Origin: Mycobacterium kyorinense
GTDB lineage: Bacteria > Actinomycetota > Actinomycetes > Mycobacteriales > Mycobacteriaceae
Length of the DNA stretch: 64,000 nt
Direction of reading: 5' to 3'
Assembly (NCBI RefSeq): GCF_002101735.1
Contig: NZ_LQPE01000010.1
Location: forward strand, 1 to 64,000
Under the pieces are notes generated by a model. The model saw only the letters and a list, made by a program, of their open reading frames with translations, had not been told where the DNA came from and did not search any database. Below, piece after piece: positions 32,544-40,992 of this stretch. Each line of letters begins with the position of its first letter. The stretch's first letter is position 1. The position numbers and the translations under genes were made by a program.

Positions 32544-34544
32544 TCATACCGCCTCGGCCCGGATCTCAGGGATCGGCAGGATAGGTTCGGTGGCCATCCT
32601 GTAGGCATACATGACATCCGCCAGAGTCGTTCGCGTCGCCTCGTTGAAGGCCAGCCACAGGGTTTCCCACCCGCGTAGCTGCATTTCAAGCTCTTGATGC
32701 GCCACCCAGAGGTTGTGCTGCTCGCGACCGAATTCGGGACAGCCCACCAGTCGGGGCAAGATCTCGCGCATCTTGCCGCCGACCGCCGACCGCACGTCGG
32801 GCGGCCCACCCGCGTCCCAGCGGCCAATGTGGCTAAGCGCCGTCAGCCGCAGCCGCGCATCAGCTTCTTCAGCGAAGAACTCGTTGTGACGTTTCACCAA
32901 CTCCTCGGCGGCCCAACGTATACCCACTTGAATCTCACCATCGGCCAACGACTGTACGTGCGCCCAGTCCGTGGGTGACGCCAACGCCAAACGATGATGT
33001 CCCGCCGCCGGATCAGTCACCGGATTGGGGATAACGACGCGCTCCCCTTTATCGGCAACCAGCACCGTCCGACGATCGAACCAGCCATCTAGGGCGGTGC
33101 AGTATTCACGAGCAACCACAATGCGCGGCTGCTCACCTACCGCCTCCGAGTACCTGGACAACACCAGCGCGGACGGCTCCATCCCCCGCCAACTCAACCG
33201 CGTCTCGGCGGGCACACGCCCGTCCAGATGCGCCACCGTCACTCCCCCCGGCAAATAGACACCGGCCGGAATCCACGACAGCCCATGACGTTCCGCCACA
33301 ACAAACCGCGCCGAGACACCACTGCCGAACACCGCACACGACCAACCCCCAAGCAGCACAATGGATCCCGGCCGCTGCGGATCATTCAACGCCGCAACCA
33401 ACGACATCGCCGCACCAAACTCCGGCGTCGAACGCAAGCTCTCACCGACGGCGGTTGAACCCATGTTGATGGCTCTCACCACCGCACTGTGCTTGCCCAG
33501 GCCCAGCACGTTCGGTGGCGGCGGCGGTACGGGTGGTGCGGAAGGCGGCCCTGCCGGCCCGACTGCCGCAGGAGCCGCCGACGTCGACGCGGGCGGTGCG
33601 GCCGGTGGGTTCGGCACACCCGCCGCAGGTGGCGGAGCCAACGGAACCGCCGCAGCCTGCTGAGGTACCGCGGGCGCTGGGGTCCCTTGCGCCGGCGCTA
33701 CTTGTTCTCCCACAGCTGCTGGAGGCGGCGTCGATGGAACCGCGGGCGGCGGGCCGGCTGGCATCGTCGACCCCGGAGGCGGCCTGAACGGCTGCGCAGC
33801 TGCCGCGCTGCTCGCCAGCGGCGGCGACGCGAAACCCTGCGCGGCACCGCTGAGGAACTGTGCTGGCGGCGGCGCGGCGGCGGGGCTGCCCGCTCCCCCA
33901 CCAGGTAGGCCGCCGGTGCCCGTCAAGCCACTGCCACCTAGGCCAGTCCCGCCGGCTGGGAGACCGCCGCCTGACAAGCCGCTCGTCGGCAACGCACTAG
34001 TCGGCGGCGACAGCCCACCCATCTTCGGCACACCGCCGCCAACACCGCTCAGACCACTACTCCCAGCACTCGGCGCTTGCGCAGCTACTCCGGGTACACC
34101 TGTCGGTCCGACGCCCGGTGCTGATCCGCCTGGTGAGGAACCTGCTGTCGTACCAGGAGAGGTCGCGCTCTCAGAAGTCGACGGCTTAGTGGTGCCGAAT
34201 CCCGCTGGCTGCTGACCGGAACTTGCAGTCGTGCCTTGACCGCCTTGTTGCGCGGAAGTGGCTGATGACGGCGATTGCGTGGTCGTCCCGCCCCCAGCCG
34301 TGGTTGAGCCTGCTGTCGTTCCCGGTCCACTGCTTCCAGACGTCGCTGTCGTTCCGGGAACAGTAGTATCAACCGGTTGTACGTGATGATCACCGCCCCG
34401 GTTATCTCCGGAGCCGACTGGTGGTGAGCCCTTGAAAACGACTGGGGTGCGGAAAGGTCGCCTCGAGACGCGGACCCGCGGTTGACCAGAACACCTTGTA
34501 GGGCGGGTACCCGGTGACCGGCAAGCGGAGCCGGATTCCGGCAT
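32544..34544 (-). CDS. Proline-rich ESX-associated protein (DUF5631/5632-like), 5' end disturbed
   Basis: A 666-aa frame. Residues 50-350 are low-complexity Pro/Ala/Gly/Ser/Thr. Residues 350-666 form a folded region (VLGLGKHSAVVRAINMGSTAVGES, GGWSCAVFGSGVSARFVVAERHGLSW, ending with helical ELEMQLRGWETLWLAFNEATR) like the DUF5632/DUF5631 pair of ESX-linked mycobacterial proteins. The first 45 residues overlap the 3' end of the toxin gene in another frame and look non-native; no other start is available. The original N-terminal domain was probably lost at a junction near 34440. It may be unexpressed or translated as a truncated protein. Confidence 0.6.
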   Translation of the reverse strand: MPESGSACRSPGTRPTRCSGQPRVRVSRRPFRTPVVFKGSPPVGSGDNRGGDHHVQPVDTTVPGTTATSGSSGPGTTAGSTTAGGGTTTQSPSSATSAQQGGQGTTASSGQQPAGFGTTKPSTSESATSPGTTAGSSPGGSAPGVGPTGVPGVAAQAPSAGSSGLSGVGGGVPKMGGLSPPTSALPTSGLSGGGLPAGGTGLGGSGLTGTGGLPGGGAGSPAAAPPPAQFLSGAAQGFASPPLASSAAAAQPFRPPPGSTMPAGPPPAVPSTPPPAAVGEQVAPAQGTPAPAVPQQAAAVPLAPPPAAGVPNPPAAPPASTSAAPAAVGPAGPPSAPPVPPPPPNVLGLGKHSAVVRAINMGSTAVGESLRSTPEFGAAMSLVAALNDPQRPGSIVLLGGWSCAVFGSGVSARFVVAERHGLSWIPAGVYLPGGVTVAHLDGRVPAETRLSWRGMEPSALVLSRYSEAVGEQPRIVVAREYCTALDGWFDRRTVLVADKGERVVIPNPVTDPAAGHHRLALASPTDWAHVQSLADGEIQVGIRWAAEELVKRHNEFFAEEADARLRLTALSHIGRWDAGGPPDVRSAVGGKMREILPRLVGCPEFGREQHNLWVAHQELEMQLRGWETLWLAFNEATRTTLADVMYAYRMATEPILPIPEIRAEAV

Positions 34545-34716
34545 CGGTTCTAATCGCGCTCGACAATGCGTGGGCCTGTCCCGGAAAGCGCAGGATGAGC
34601 TCGCATGCGTCGAGGACCGCGTTGTACAGCCCGGGGTCCGGCCCAGCCTCCAGGGCGTTGAGTTGTGCGTCGGCGATCTCGGAGTAGTCGCCTGAGAAGT
34701 CGCCGGTGTCGTTCAC
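34402..34716 (-). CDS. RelE-like toxin
   Basis: A 104-aa protein with a RelE/ParE-like layout (helices with LYNAVLDACELILRFPGQAH, then RLRLPVTGYPPYKVFWSTAGPRLEATFPHP). The fold should end near FPHP; the last 13 residues (SRFQGLTTSRLRR) come from DNA shared with the next gene and probably arose at a recombination junction. It overlaps the antitoxin by four bases. An mRNA-cleaving ribosome toxin is likely, but catalytic residues are not certain. Confidence 0.6.
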   Translation of the reverse strand: MNDTGDFSGDYSEIADAQLNALEAGPDPGLYNAVLDACELILRFPGQAHALSSAIRTDAGIRLRLPVTGYPPYKVFWSTAGPRLEATFPHPSRFQGLTTSRLRR

Positions 34717-34955
34717 GGGCGCCGGTGACGGCTACGGCGCACGGTGGGGGCTTTAGCTGCCCGTGCGAGTAGGTCCTGGAGTTCTGGCGTCGTGTCGTAC
34801 TCACGCTGGGCTTCGCTTACCACCCGAGCAGGCTGAAGCAGCAGGCTGCCATCAGCGTTTTCCCGTAGAAGGAACCGTTGGTTGGGATGGCCGGGCAGCA
34901 CGATTCGGCTGCGGCTGTCGCTTTCTACGATCGCTTCATCGATGGTGTTGCCCAT
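34713..34955 (-). CDS. AbrB-like antitoxin
   Basis: An 80-aa protein from ATG 34955 (MGNTIDEAIVESDSRSRIVLPG, then FLLRENADGSLLLQPARVV). It matches the layout of the antitoxin at 2721 and should bind DNA with its N-terminal swapped-hairpin domain and the toxin with its C-terminal helix (TPELQDLLARAAKA). ATG 34973 is an alternative start. Standard antitoxin-first order with toxin overlap ATGA. Confidence 0.65.
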   Translation of the reverse strand: MGNTIDEAIVESDSRSRIVLPGHPNQRFLLRENADGSLLLQPARVVSEAQREYDTTPELQDLLARAAKAPTVRRSRHRRP

Positions 34956-35053
34956 ATCATCACAATATCCCATTTTCCCACTTTCCCACATTCCGGTAGT
35001 CCGTGGCGGGGCGTGGGCCGCTGCCAGCGAGGGCGACCACGCAATTCAGACTG

Positions 35054-35479
35054 TCAGGTGCCTTCTGTCCAGAAGCGATTCAGGCGCTGTATGGCTTCTT
35101 CTCGGGTGAGTGCTGCGACTTGCTCTCGGGTAAGGCCGACACGGTTTATGAGGAGGGTGACCACTTCGGCGGGTATTGATTCCTCTTGCGGCCTTGATTG
35201 GGTCCGCTGTGGTTTGACGCCGTCGCGTACCGCCGACCAGAAGGTTGCCTCGTCGACGCATAGCTGGTCGCGCAGAATGTGCGCCCAGATGGCTGGGCCG
35301 TAGGTTGTGCGGTTCGGGGGATGTGAGATGCGTGTCCGCAGGATCCGGCCGTCGGGTAGCTCGAGTTCGTAGGTGATGTGGTGGGTGCCGGTGCGTCCGG
35401 TGGCGTCTCGGACTCGTGTCCAGCCTTCGGTGCGGCAGAACTTGTCGTGGTCGGCTCGGGTTGCCGGCTGCCAGCTCAT
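35054..35479 (-). CDS. Putative TA toxin (cytotoxic translational repressor type)
   Basis: A 141-aa protein starting MSWQPATRADHDKFCRTEGW, with RTGTHHITYELELPDGRILRTRISHP, similar in layout to HicA/EloA-like proteins often labelled cytotoxic translational repressors; the THHITYEL stretch could hold the catalytic His. The C-terminal helix region (TREQVAALTREEAIQRLNRFW) is extra. It overlaps the antitoxin gene by four bases. Activity is inferred from family naming and context. Confidence 0.6.
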   Translation of the reverse strand: MSWQPATRADHDKFCRTEGWTRVRDATGRTGTHHITYELELPDGRILRTRISHPPNRTTYGPAIWAHILRDQLCVDEATFWSAVRDGVKPQRTQSRPQEESIPAEVVTLLINRVGLTREQVAALTREEAIQRLNRFWTEGT

Positions 35480-35895
35480 GCGGGGTGAGCAAGTTGGCCG
35501 GCGGTGAGCCAGTCGGCGAGTTCCTCGTCATTGGACAACTCGATTAGGTGGACCAGCCCCCAGTTGCCGGCATGGTTCGGGGCGGTCGATAGGTGGTCGA
35601 CCCAGTCAGCTGCGTATTCGCGTAGTGCGCCCACCATTTCGTCGATCGCTTCGCCGAGGGTTGATCCGTCTGCGGCGATCGGTGTGTCTGGGATGAAGAT
35701 TGAGTATCGGTCGGCTTCGGCGACCACCTCTGCGTGCTGGGGACGCGTGGCGAGTAGCTCGCGAAGGCGTGTGGCGTCGAGGATCGCGAAGGCCGCTTGG
35801 TCTCGGCGCAATCCCGCTGGGGCGCCGCGGGCGGCGGCGTCGAGGAGCTCTTTCATGTGTGCGCGCCCTTCGGTCACGCTGCTAAACCAGGACAT
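35476..35895 (-). CDS. Phd-like antitoxin
   Basis: A 139-aa protein from ATG 35895 (MSWFSSVTEGRAHMKELLDAAARG). The first 55 residues are a Phd/YefM-like DNA-binding unit (RRDQAAFAILDATRLRELLA); the rest is an acidic helical domain ending LADWLTAGQLAHP. Longer starts at 35901 or 35919 exist, but the chosen ATG lies in an inverted repeat that would be the operator. Partner of the downstream toxin. Confidence 0.65.
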   Translation of the reverse strand: MSWFSSVTEGRAHMKELLDAAARGAPAGLRRDQAAFAILDATRLRELLATRPQHAEVVAEADRYSIFIPDTPIAADGSTLGEAIDEMVGALREYAADWVDHLSTAPNHAGNWGLVHLIELSNDEELADWLTAGQLAHPA

Positions 35896-35920
35896 GTACA
35901 TAGCGTACTGCGTGTACATG
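35893..35920. promoter_or_regulatory. Inverted repeat over the Phd-like gene start
   Basis: CATGTACA (35893-35900) and TGTACATG (35913-35920) are perfect arms 12 bases apart, and the left arm contains the start codon. A similar TGTACATG is at about 144-151, at the edge of copy 1, so the duplicated block may once have included this site on both sides. Confidence 0.55.
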
Positions 35921-36065
35921 CACTATCGGTCAGCAGTGGCTGACCGGATCTCGCGTAAGTGATGCATTTACCTGGCTGTTGGACCCCAGCGATGACGGAA
36001 ACCGGGCGTCGCGCCGGTGCTTGAAGGAGTAGAGAGCCAACGACAGGAAGGGCGAGCCGAGAGCC

Positions 36066-36284
36066 ATGTCTGGTAAATCGACGACCAGCACCCGCAGCAA
36101 GGCGGCGGCAAAGATCCTTACGCTTCGTGCCGCGTTCTTGCTGATGTCGGCGCTTGTCTGCGGTGCTTGTGCGGCAGCGCTGATCTACCTGGGAAGCAGG
36201 GATGCCGGCCGCGCTGTTATTTCGGGCGTTGGGGTTTTCGCCGGCGCTGTTGTTTGGCTCGACAAGGTTGTCGACGACGAATGA
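36066..36284 (+). CDS. Small two-helix membrane protein, copy 2
   Basis: A 72-aa protein with the same two hydrophobic helices as the gene at 294. Changes lie mainly in the basic N-terminus (MSGKSTTSTRSKAAAK against MSRKSTTTTRCKTAAK), while helices are almost unchanged, which argues for selection on the membrane part. Function unknown. Confidence 0.7.
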   Translation: MSGKSTTSTRSKAAAKILTLRAAFLLMSALVCGACAAALIYLGSRDAGRAVISGVGVFAGAVVWLDKVVDDE

Positions 36285-36368
36285 AGACGGCACGGAGCCC
36301 GCTCTTGGTGCTGTTAAGTGCCCGTTGTCGCCGGCTACCGATGGTGCCGCGGAATCGTTCGCCGTCTA

Positions 36369-36593
36369 CTAGGCGCTGCTCTTTGCCATCGCGACGGCTC
36401 CTTGAACTTCCCTCAATTTGCCGTCGACCAGCTCGACTAACAGCCTTGGGTCGTCGACGCCGATTTGATGGAGCCTGGACACCTCGGTGATAGCTGCGGC
36501 GATGCGTTCGGAGGCTTGAGGATTCGCTGCGACGACCGGTAGCGCCGCCGCTCGCCTCATCAACCCCAAGACAGTCGCAGTGAACCGATCCAT
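36369..36593 (-). CDS. Hypothetical 74-aa protein, copy 2
   Basis: Paralogue of the gene at 594 with about nine changes and one residue fewer at the C-terminus. Charge pattern and length are kept. It is preceded by a GGAGGGGAG ribosome site before ATG 36593, better than in copy 1. Function unknown. Confidence 0.65.
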   Translation of the reverse strand: MDRFTATVLGLMRRAAALPVVAANPQASERIAAAITEVSRLHQIGVDDPRLLVELVDGKLREVQGAVAMAKSSA

Positions 36594-36772
36594 TTGTGGC
36601 TCCCCTCCTTCGAACTCGTGGAATCAGGCTATTGGAGCCATACGGCTTACGCGACGGCCAAACCGAATCGATTTCAAAGGGTCAGGGTGGCCGACAGGTT
36701 TCGCCCGTGCGACGAACCACCCACCTCCCCCGTTGCGCGGGACGCCCTTAAGCGATGAGGCAATGCCGTCTT

Positions 36773-37147
36773 TCAGGGTTCGGATCGGCGGTGGTCGATC
36801 GCAGAGATCTCAGCGTCGAGCGCCGCCTGTGTCCCAGCATTGATGACTTGGTCGGCGGTCTCGTTGTCGAGTTCGTAGACACCGTCGATCGGCCCCTCGG
36901 TCAAGTGCCGGCGGACAGCGTTGACCTTCCACTCGGAGTGGTTTGGGTCGCGCATCCGCGTGAGTTCTTCTGCGTGCAACCGCCGGCGCGCTTCGTCGGC
37001 GTCGCGACCGGAGACTGACCAGTCGGCGCCTGGGTAGCGGGCAATCCATGTTCCGTCGGGCTGCGCGGTGATGGATGGGCGGAACACGAAAGAGATATTC
37101 CGCTCGGCCATAATGCGTTCGACGTCGGCCTGGTTTTCGATCTTCAC
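36773..37147 (-). CDS. Hypothetical 124-aa protein, copy 2
   Basis: Paralogue of the gene at 979. It starts at GTG 37147, which overlaps the stop of the DUF4226-type gene (GTGA), where copy 1 has ATG. The core VSFVFRPSVTAQPDG-type strand region is kept (here ISFVFRPSITAQPDG). Translational coupling to an intact upstream gene makes this the better copy for study. Confidence 0.7.
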   Translation of the reverse strand: MKIENQADVERIMAERNISFVFRPSITAQPDGTWIARYPGADWSVSGRDADEARRRLHAEELTRMRDPNHSEWKVNAVRRHLTEGPIDGVYELDNETADQVINAGTQAALDAEISAIDHRRSEP

Positions 37148-37764
37148 GGCATGCCTCCGGTGATGTCGATGGGTGAATGTCTCCATATGATGGACCCGTC
37201 GCTTTGCAGGAATTCACATATAAATCCGGGTACCGCCGTCGCCGGGGTGCACCAAATGATGTAGCCGCCCGGCGGTTGGAGTGCTACCGGGTCGGCGGCA
37301 ACAGCGAGAGCTGTGCGTGGAACGTCGGGAAGTCGTTGGGCCGCTTCGCTGAATCGCGCCGCGGCAGTGGCGACGACCTCGTGTGCTTCATTGACGCGGG
37401 CAATGCCGGCCTGAAGTAGAGCGCTCTGGCCGAAGGCGGTGTTTGCCATCGGCCGCAGCGTGGCTTTGTCGTTGGCCCAAGCGGTTTCGATAGCCTCGAG
37501 GGCATTGTGGGCGTCTCGTGAAATCGTGCCTGCTTCAGCGATGACGGTGGCTGCGGTGCTTCGGGCTTGCTGCAGTTGACCGCGAAGAGTTTCGAGGTGC
37601 TGGGTGGCCGTGCGGGCGCGGTCGGCGGTCTCTCCCTCCCAGTTCGGATCCGCCGGCGACCCGGTTTGGTTTCGAGTTGCCCAGTCGGTCGGGCCTGCGC
37701 CTGTACCTAGCACGCGCCGAGCCGCGGCGAGGTGCTCGTCAACCAGATGTTCTGCGTCGCTCAT
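37144..37764 (-). CDS. DUF4226-type protein, intact copy
   Basis: A 206-aa protein. Residues 1-140 are the helical DUF4226-type domain (MSDAEHLVDEHLAAARRVLG, then RGQLQQARSTAATV, ISRDAHNALEAIETAWANDKATL). The C-terminal 60 residues (GYIIWCTPATAVPGFICEFL, SDGSIIWRHSPI) resemble one of the repeat units in the 311-aa protein at 7443 and hold two Cys that could pair. No signal peptide. ESX-linked roles are inferred from relatives joined to NlpC/P60 and transglycosylase domains in this window. Confidence 0.7.
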   Translation of the reverse strand: MSDAEHLVDEHLAAARRVLGTGAGPTDWATRNQTGSPADPNWEGETADRARTATQHLETLRGQLQQARSTAATVIAEAGTISRDAHNALEAIETAWANDKATLRPMANTAFGQSALLQAGIARVNEAHEVVATAAARFSEAAQRLPDVPRTALAVAADPVALQPPGGYIIWCTPATAVPGFICEFLQSDGSIIWRHSPIDITGGMP

Positions 37765-37793
37765 GGCTTGAAATCACTTCGGCCCAGAATCGT

Positions 37794-38201
37794 TTACGCC
37801 AAGAGCTGCTGCGCGCGCTGGTGTGAAATACCGAGCGCTGTGCCGATGTCTCGGACTGTGAGTCCCCGGGCTTTGAGTTCTCGTGCTGCTGCGCGGCGTT
37901 CGCGCGCGGATTCAGCCTGGGCGCGTGCGGCATCTTCGCTGTACTTGCGGGCGAGCTCGAGGTGGTGTCGCACATGCTCTGGCAGTTCAATCCGGACGTC
38001 GAGCTGGAATGAGTCGTCGGGGATTTCCTTGAGCAATGCGATGAGGTCGCGCGCCATCGGCTCGACTTCGGCGAGGTTTCGGGCCTGAGTGTACTGGTCG
38101 AGTTCAGGGACGTGCACGAGCCAATAGCGGTCGCCACGGGTGGCGACCGCCGTGAAGGCCGTGGTCAACGCCACCACCCCTTCCCTAGTTTCGGTTCGCA
38201 T
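37794..38201 (-). CDS. hicB: HicB-like antitoxin, copy 2
   Basis: A 135-aa HicB type antitoxin that differs from copy 1 in three residues (T to A near 44, G to E near 108, last residue). The C-terminal HTH is unchanged, so both copies probably recognise the same operator. It overlaps hicA by 37 bases. Confidence 0.85.
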   Translation of the reverse strand: MRTETREGVVALTTAFTAVATRGDRYWLVHVPELDQYTQARNLAEVEPMARDLIALLKEIPDDSFQLDVRIELPEHVRHHLELARKYSEDAARAQAESARERRAAARELKARGLTVRDIGTALGISHQRAQQLLA

Positions 38202-38380
38202 TGTTTGTAGATCTTGATCGCCAGGTAGCCGTCGAGCTGCTGGTGGCGTGCAATCGGGATGGTTAGACCGTCGAGGTTGTAGATGGTGTGGTTTCCTCCT
38301 TCACGCTGTATGTCGAAGCTCAGTCCCGCCTTCTTGGCGGCCTTGGTGATCTTCTCGACGACTTCTGTCCGTTTCGGCAT
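38165..38380 (-). CDS. hicA: HicA-like mRNA interferase toxin, copy 2
   Basis: A 71-aa toxin with GGNHTIYNLDGL and IARH, one residue different from copy 1. The catalytic His is present. Operon start; ATG 38380. Confidence 0.85.
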   Translation of the reverse strand: MPKRTEVVEKITKAAKKAGLSFDIQREGGNHTIYNLDGLTIPIARHQQLDGYLAIKIYKQCEPKLGKGWWR

Positions 38381-38521
38381 AGTAGCAGTCTAGGGCGGGG
38401 TACCGACAGTTTGGCTATTGCTCCCTAGACACGCTCGCGCCTGTCCGTGAGTGTACGCGTCTAATGCTTTTCGCTGACGTGAGCCAGAGCCAGCAGGGCT
38501 GCCGCGCTCGCCGATGTTCGG

Positions 38522-38734
38522 TCAGACCAGGCGGGTGATTCTGTTGTCGTAGACGAGGTAGATAAATGGGCTGGGTGATTCTGCAGCGTGTGCGATGGCG
38601 GCGAGGTTGTCGAGGTAGCGTCGCGCGAGGTCGCCAGCTGTCAGATCGGCGCGCGGTGCGCAGAACATGCGCGCTCCTGTGCGGATGACGGTTTGGCGTT
38701 CTGCTTCGTTCCGGCGGATGTTGTCGTCCTTTTG
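38522..38734 (-). pseudogene. VapC45-like toxin, C-terminal fragment cut by IS
   Basis: The minus strand reads QKDDNIRRNEAERQTVIRTG, ARMFCAPRADLTAGDLARRY, then PFIYLVYDNRITRLV and a stop at 38522. KDD.IRRN is a hallmark of PIN-like VapC45-type toxins. The frame has no start: it begins at the boundary of the IS200/IS605-family element. The matching N-terminal piece is at 40810-40992. Confidence 0.75.
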
Positions 38735-38880
38735 ACATCCTCCACCGCTTGAAAGCGGTGGATTCCCTTGGCCGTTAGGCGGCGTTGGGTGGTTCGCGGT
38801 TCATCGCAGATGCCGCCGGCCCATGGGCCGGACCCGGGTGGGGGTCGGTCTTACTCTTGCTCCCCGCCTGGCTGACGGGA
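38735..38880 (-). ncRNA. Candidate omega RNA at the tnpB 3' end
   Basis: In this family the guide (omega) RNA comes from the end of tnpB and the right end of the element. Here that span includes the last codons of tnpB and the 10-pair hairpin at 38741-38762. Its guide would be the flanking host bases beyond 38735. No direct signal other than position and hairpin is seen. Confidence 0.35.
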
Positions 38881-40295
38881 TTGATCCCGCCCGGCTTTGC
38901 ACCGGATGTCCCAGCCAGTTGTTCGGTATGCACCGCCCACCATCGCGCGAGAGCTTCCTCACGCACGTTCACGGCGGCGTTGGTGTCGGCATTGCCGGTC
39001 CAGGAACACGCTAGGCAACGGAACACCGCTTGGCTTTCACGGTTTTCCTTGCACGTGTGCCCGCACCGATGGCAACGCTGACTGGTGTAGGCGGGGGGCA
39101 CCTCGACGAACGCCACCCCCGCCAGCTCCGCTTTGTACTCGATACACCTGGCTAGTCTGCCGAGCGCGGCATTCTGCAGCACCCGGTTGAGTCCCCGCTT
39201 GGCTGCAGCCCCTTTCCCTTTGCCCCGCCGGGTCATCCGGTGCAGAGACAGCTTCTCGATCCCGATGAAATCGTGATCGCGCACCAGTTGGGTGCTGAGC
39301 TTGTGCGCGAAATCCTCCCGCACCCGCACCTGTTTAGCGCCCAGGCCAGCAGCGGCGGTCTTGTGGGCTTGGTAGCGTTTCGACTCCCAAAACCGGCGAC
39401 CCTGACGGGCGGCGACCTGCTTGCACTTGGCCATCCGCCGCTGATGGAACTTGCGCTGTTTGTCCGGCGCGGCGGTGTCGGGGGCGTCGTAGAACCCGCC
39501 GCGGTCATCGGCTGCGGTATGGACCACGCCGCGATCAAGCCCGATCACCTCACCGGTACGGACCTTGTCGGCGACGGGCGACGGTTCGTTGACGAACACC
39601 AGTTGGCGTCGTGTCCAGTTCACCCGAACCGACGTGTACGGACGGATCGGCTGCGACAACCGGACGTGCAGCGTGATCCGCCAGGCCAGCCTGTGCGGTT
39701 GACCATCCGGTCCCAACCCTGGCGCGCGGTGCGCGCCGGGATTGGCGCCGCTGATCGTCACCATCCCAGAGCGGCGGCCCGTCTTGGTGAAAACCGCGTT
39801 GCGGCCACCGTTGAACCAGCACACAAACCGCTGATCACCATCACGACGGCGGAAACCGGGCATCGCCCCGGCCTTACGCCCATTAGCGACGTTCGTCTTG
39901 CGGCGTTTAATCGCCGAAAACCATTCCGTCGCTTCAGTTTTAAGTGTCGCCTCCAGAACGTACCCCGGCATCGCCGCCAAAAAACTATGTTGTCGGCGCG
40001 CCTGAGCGTCGGTGATGTCGGTGACAGTGTTACCGATCGGCACCAACACCGGCTCGCGGGCCGGGTCGCACACCACCACCTGCTCCCCGGCGCGGTCCTC
40101 GCACGTCAAGTAACGGCAGCGCGTCGAACGGCGCTGGTTGAACCGAAATCGAAACCCATCACACAGCCAGCCCAATACCTCATCCGGGTCGGCCGACCAC
40201 ACCGGCGCAACCGTTCCATCCGGCTGCGTCACCTCCCCGAGATACACCGACGAGCCATGCACCCGGGCGCGGGTGATCTTGACCCGTTGACTCAT
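38775..40295 (-). CDS. tnpB: TnpB RNA-guided nuclease
   Basis: A 506-aa TnpB. The RuvC acidic residues appear intact: Asp 254 (VIGLDRG), Glu 347 (FIGIEKL) and Asp 437 (GNADTNAA). The zinc ribbon has Cys 408, 411, 427 and 430 (CHRCGH and CLAC). TnpB cuts DNA next to a short motif under omega-RNA guidance and helps keep the element in place. ATG 40295 overlaps the tnpA stop by four bases. The N-terminal 60 residues are longer than in minimal TnpBs. Confidence 0.85.
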   Translation of the reverse strand: MSQRVKITRARVHGSSVYLGEVTQPDGTVAPVWSADPDEVLGWLCDGFRFRFNQRRSTRCRYLTCEDRAGEQVVVCDPAREPVLVPIGNTVTDITDAQARRQHSFLAAMPGYVLEATLKTEATEWFSAIKRRKTNVANGRKAGAMPGFRRRDGDQRFVCWFNGGRNAVFTKTGRRSGMVTISGANPGAHRAPGLGPDGQPHRLAWRITLHVRLSQPIRPYTSVRVNWTRRQLVFVNEPSPVADKVRTGEVIGLDRGVVHTAADDRGGFYDAPDTAAPDKQRKFHQRRMAKCKQVAARQGRRFWESKRYQAHKTAAAGLGAKQVRVREDFAHKLSTQLVRDHDFIGIEKLSLHRMTRRGKGKGAAAKRGLNRVLQNAALGRLARCIEYKAELAGVAFVEVPPAYTSQRCHRCGHTCKENRESQAVFRCLACSWTGNADTNAAVNVREEALARWWAVHTEQLAGTSGAKPGGINPVSQAGSKSKTDPHPGPAHGPAASAMNREPPNAA

Positions 40296-40735
40296 GACGC
40301 CAACACCGCGTCCCACTGATGCTCGATGTAGCGGCGCACCGTAGTCTCCGACACGTAGCCCACCGAGGCCGCGAAATACGCCGGTGACCACAACACCTTC
40401 GCGAGATTCCGCAAGTGCGGGAACTCCTGGCGCAGCACCCGCGCCGTGCGCCCTTTGAACGCGTGCGCCACCGCGGCCGGGGCGTCGGCCGGCCCGACCC
40501 ACACGAACAGGTGCACATGATCGGGCATCACTTCGTGAGCCACGATCTGCCACCCGTGCTCGGCAGCAATCTGACCCAGCAACTCGTCAAGGCGACGGGC
40601 GACCCGCCCACCCAACACCCGGCGCCGGTACTTCGGGCACCACACCAAATGCAGACCCAGCGAGCACACACCTCCCAGGGTGCGACGAAACCGCTGACCC
40701 GACATGACCCGAACCTTAAGCAACGACACCGACAA
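40292..40735 (-). CDS. tnpA: TnpA Y1 transposase
   Basis: A 147-aa HUH-type Y1 transposase: PDHVHLFV gives the metal-binding His 73 and His 75, and Tyr 136 (TTVRRYIEHQ) is the DNA nucleophile. Both are needed for single-strand peel-and-paste transposition and both are present, so the element may still move. Start ATG 40735, or ATG 40705 (MSGQRF). Confidence 0.85.
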   Translation of the reverse strand: MSVSLLKVRVMSGQRFRRTLGGVCSLGLHLVWCPKYRRRVLGGRVARRLDELLGQIAAEHGWQIVAHEVMPDHVHLFVWVGPADAPAAVAHAFKGRTARVLRQEFPHLRNLAKVLWSPAYFAASVGYVSETTVRRYIEHQWDAVLAS

Positions 40736-40809
40736 ATCTCGCCATCACACGCTGATCACCGATGCGCCAGATTCCCCGGGGCCACTAAAGCGACCGGCCC
40801 CCTCGGGGC

Positions 40810-40992
40810 TCATCGGTGGTCGGCCACGCTTTGGGCGGCGGTTTCTCCGTAGTGTTCTCGCATTGTCGTCAGTGCGACATCGGCTGCGCGGAGGAGTTTG
40901 GGCAGTTGGATGGCGCCAAGGCTGCGATCGATGAAGACGTGCGGAAGTCGCCCCGCGAGTGGATCAGGCGGCGATGGCGTCGAGTGCGTCAC
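40810..40992 (-). pseudogene. VapC45-like toxin, N-terminal fragment cut by IS
   Basis: From ATG 40992: HVFIDRSLGAIQLPKLLRAA and TTMREHYGETAAQSVADHR, then a stop at the IS boundary. FIDRSLG supplies the first acidic residue of the PIN-like fold. It overlaps the antitoxin stop by 29 bases, as in the usual vapB45-vapC45 order. The catalytic C-terminal half is 1.8 kb away on the other side of the IS. Confidence 0.75.

Larger units (their letters stand above)
35925..38400 (+). repeat. Module part A, copy 2 (direct repeat)
   Basis: The second copy of 150-2625, same direction. All genes are intact here, including the DUF4226-type gene that is frameshifted in copy 1. Similarity ends shortly after hicA. 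Confidence 0.9.
38735..40809 (-). mobile_element. IS200/IS605-family element (tnpA-tnpB)
   Basis: About 2.07 kb with tnpA and tnpB in one operon on the minus strand. The 3' end has a subterminal hairpin (TCCACCGCTT with AAGCGGTGGA, 38741-38762) and the 5' end another (GGGGCC with GGCCCC, 40778-40801), instead of terminal inverted repeats, as expected for the family. Ends are placed by the break in the VapC45-like gene, within a few bases. No target duplication is visible, again as expected. About a dozen residues of the host protein cannot be found, so some host DNA may be lost. Confidence 0.75.

Noticed and set aside
38415..38738. 107-residue minus-strand frame before the IS element
   Set aside because: Another frame of the same DNA gives the VapC45-like C-terminus with clear family motifs.
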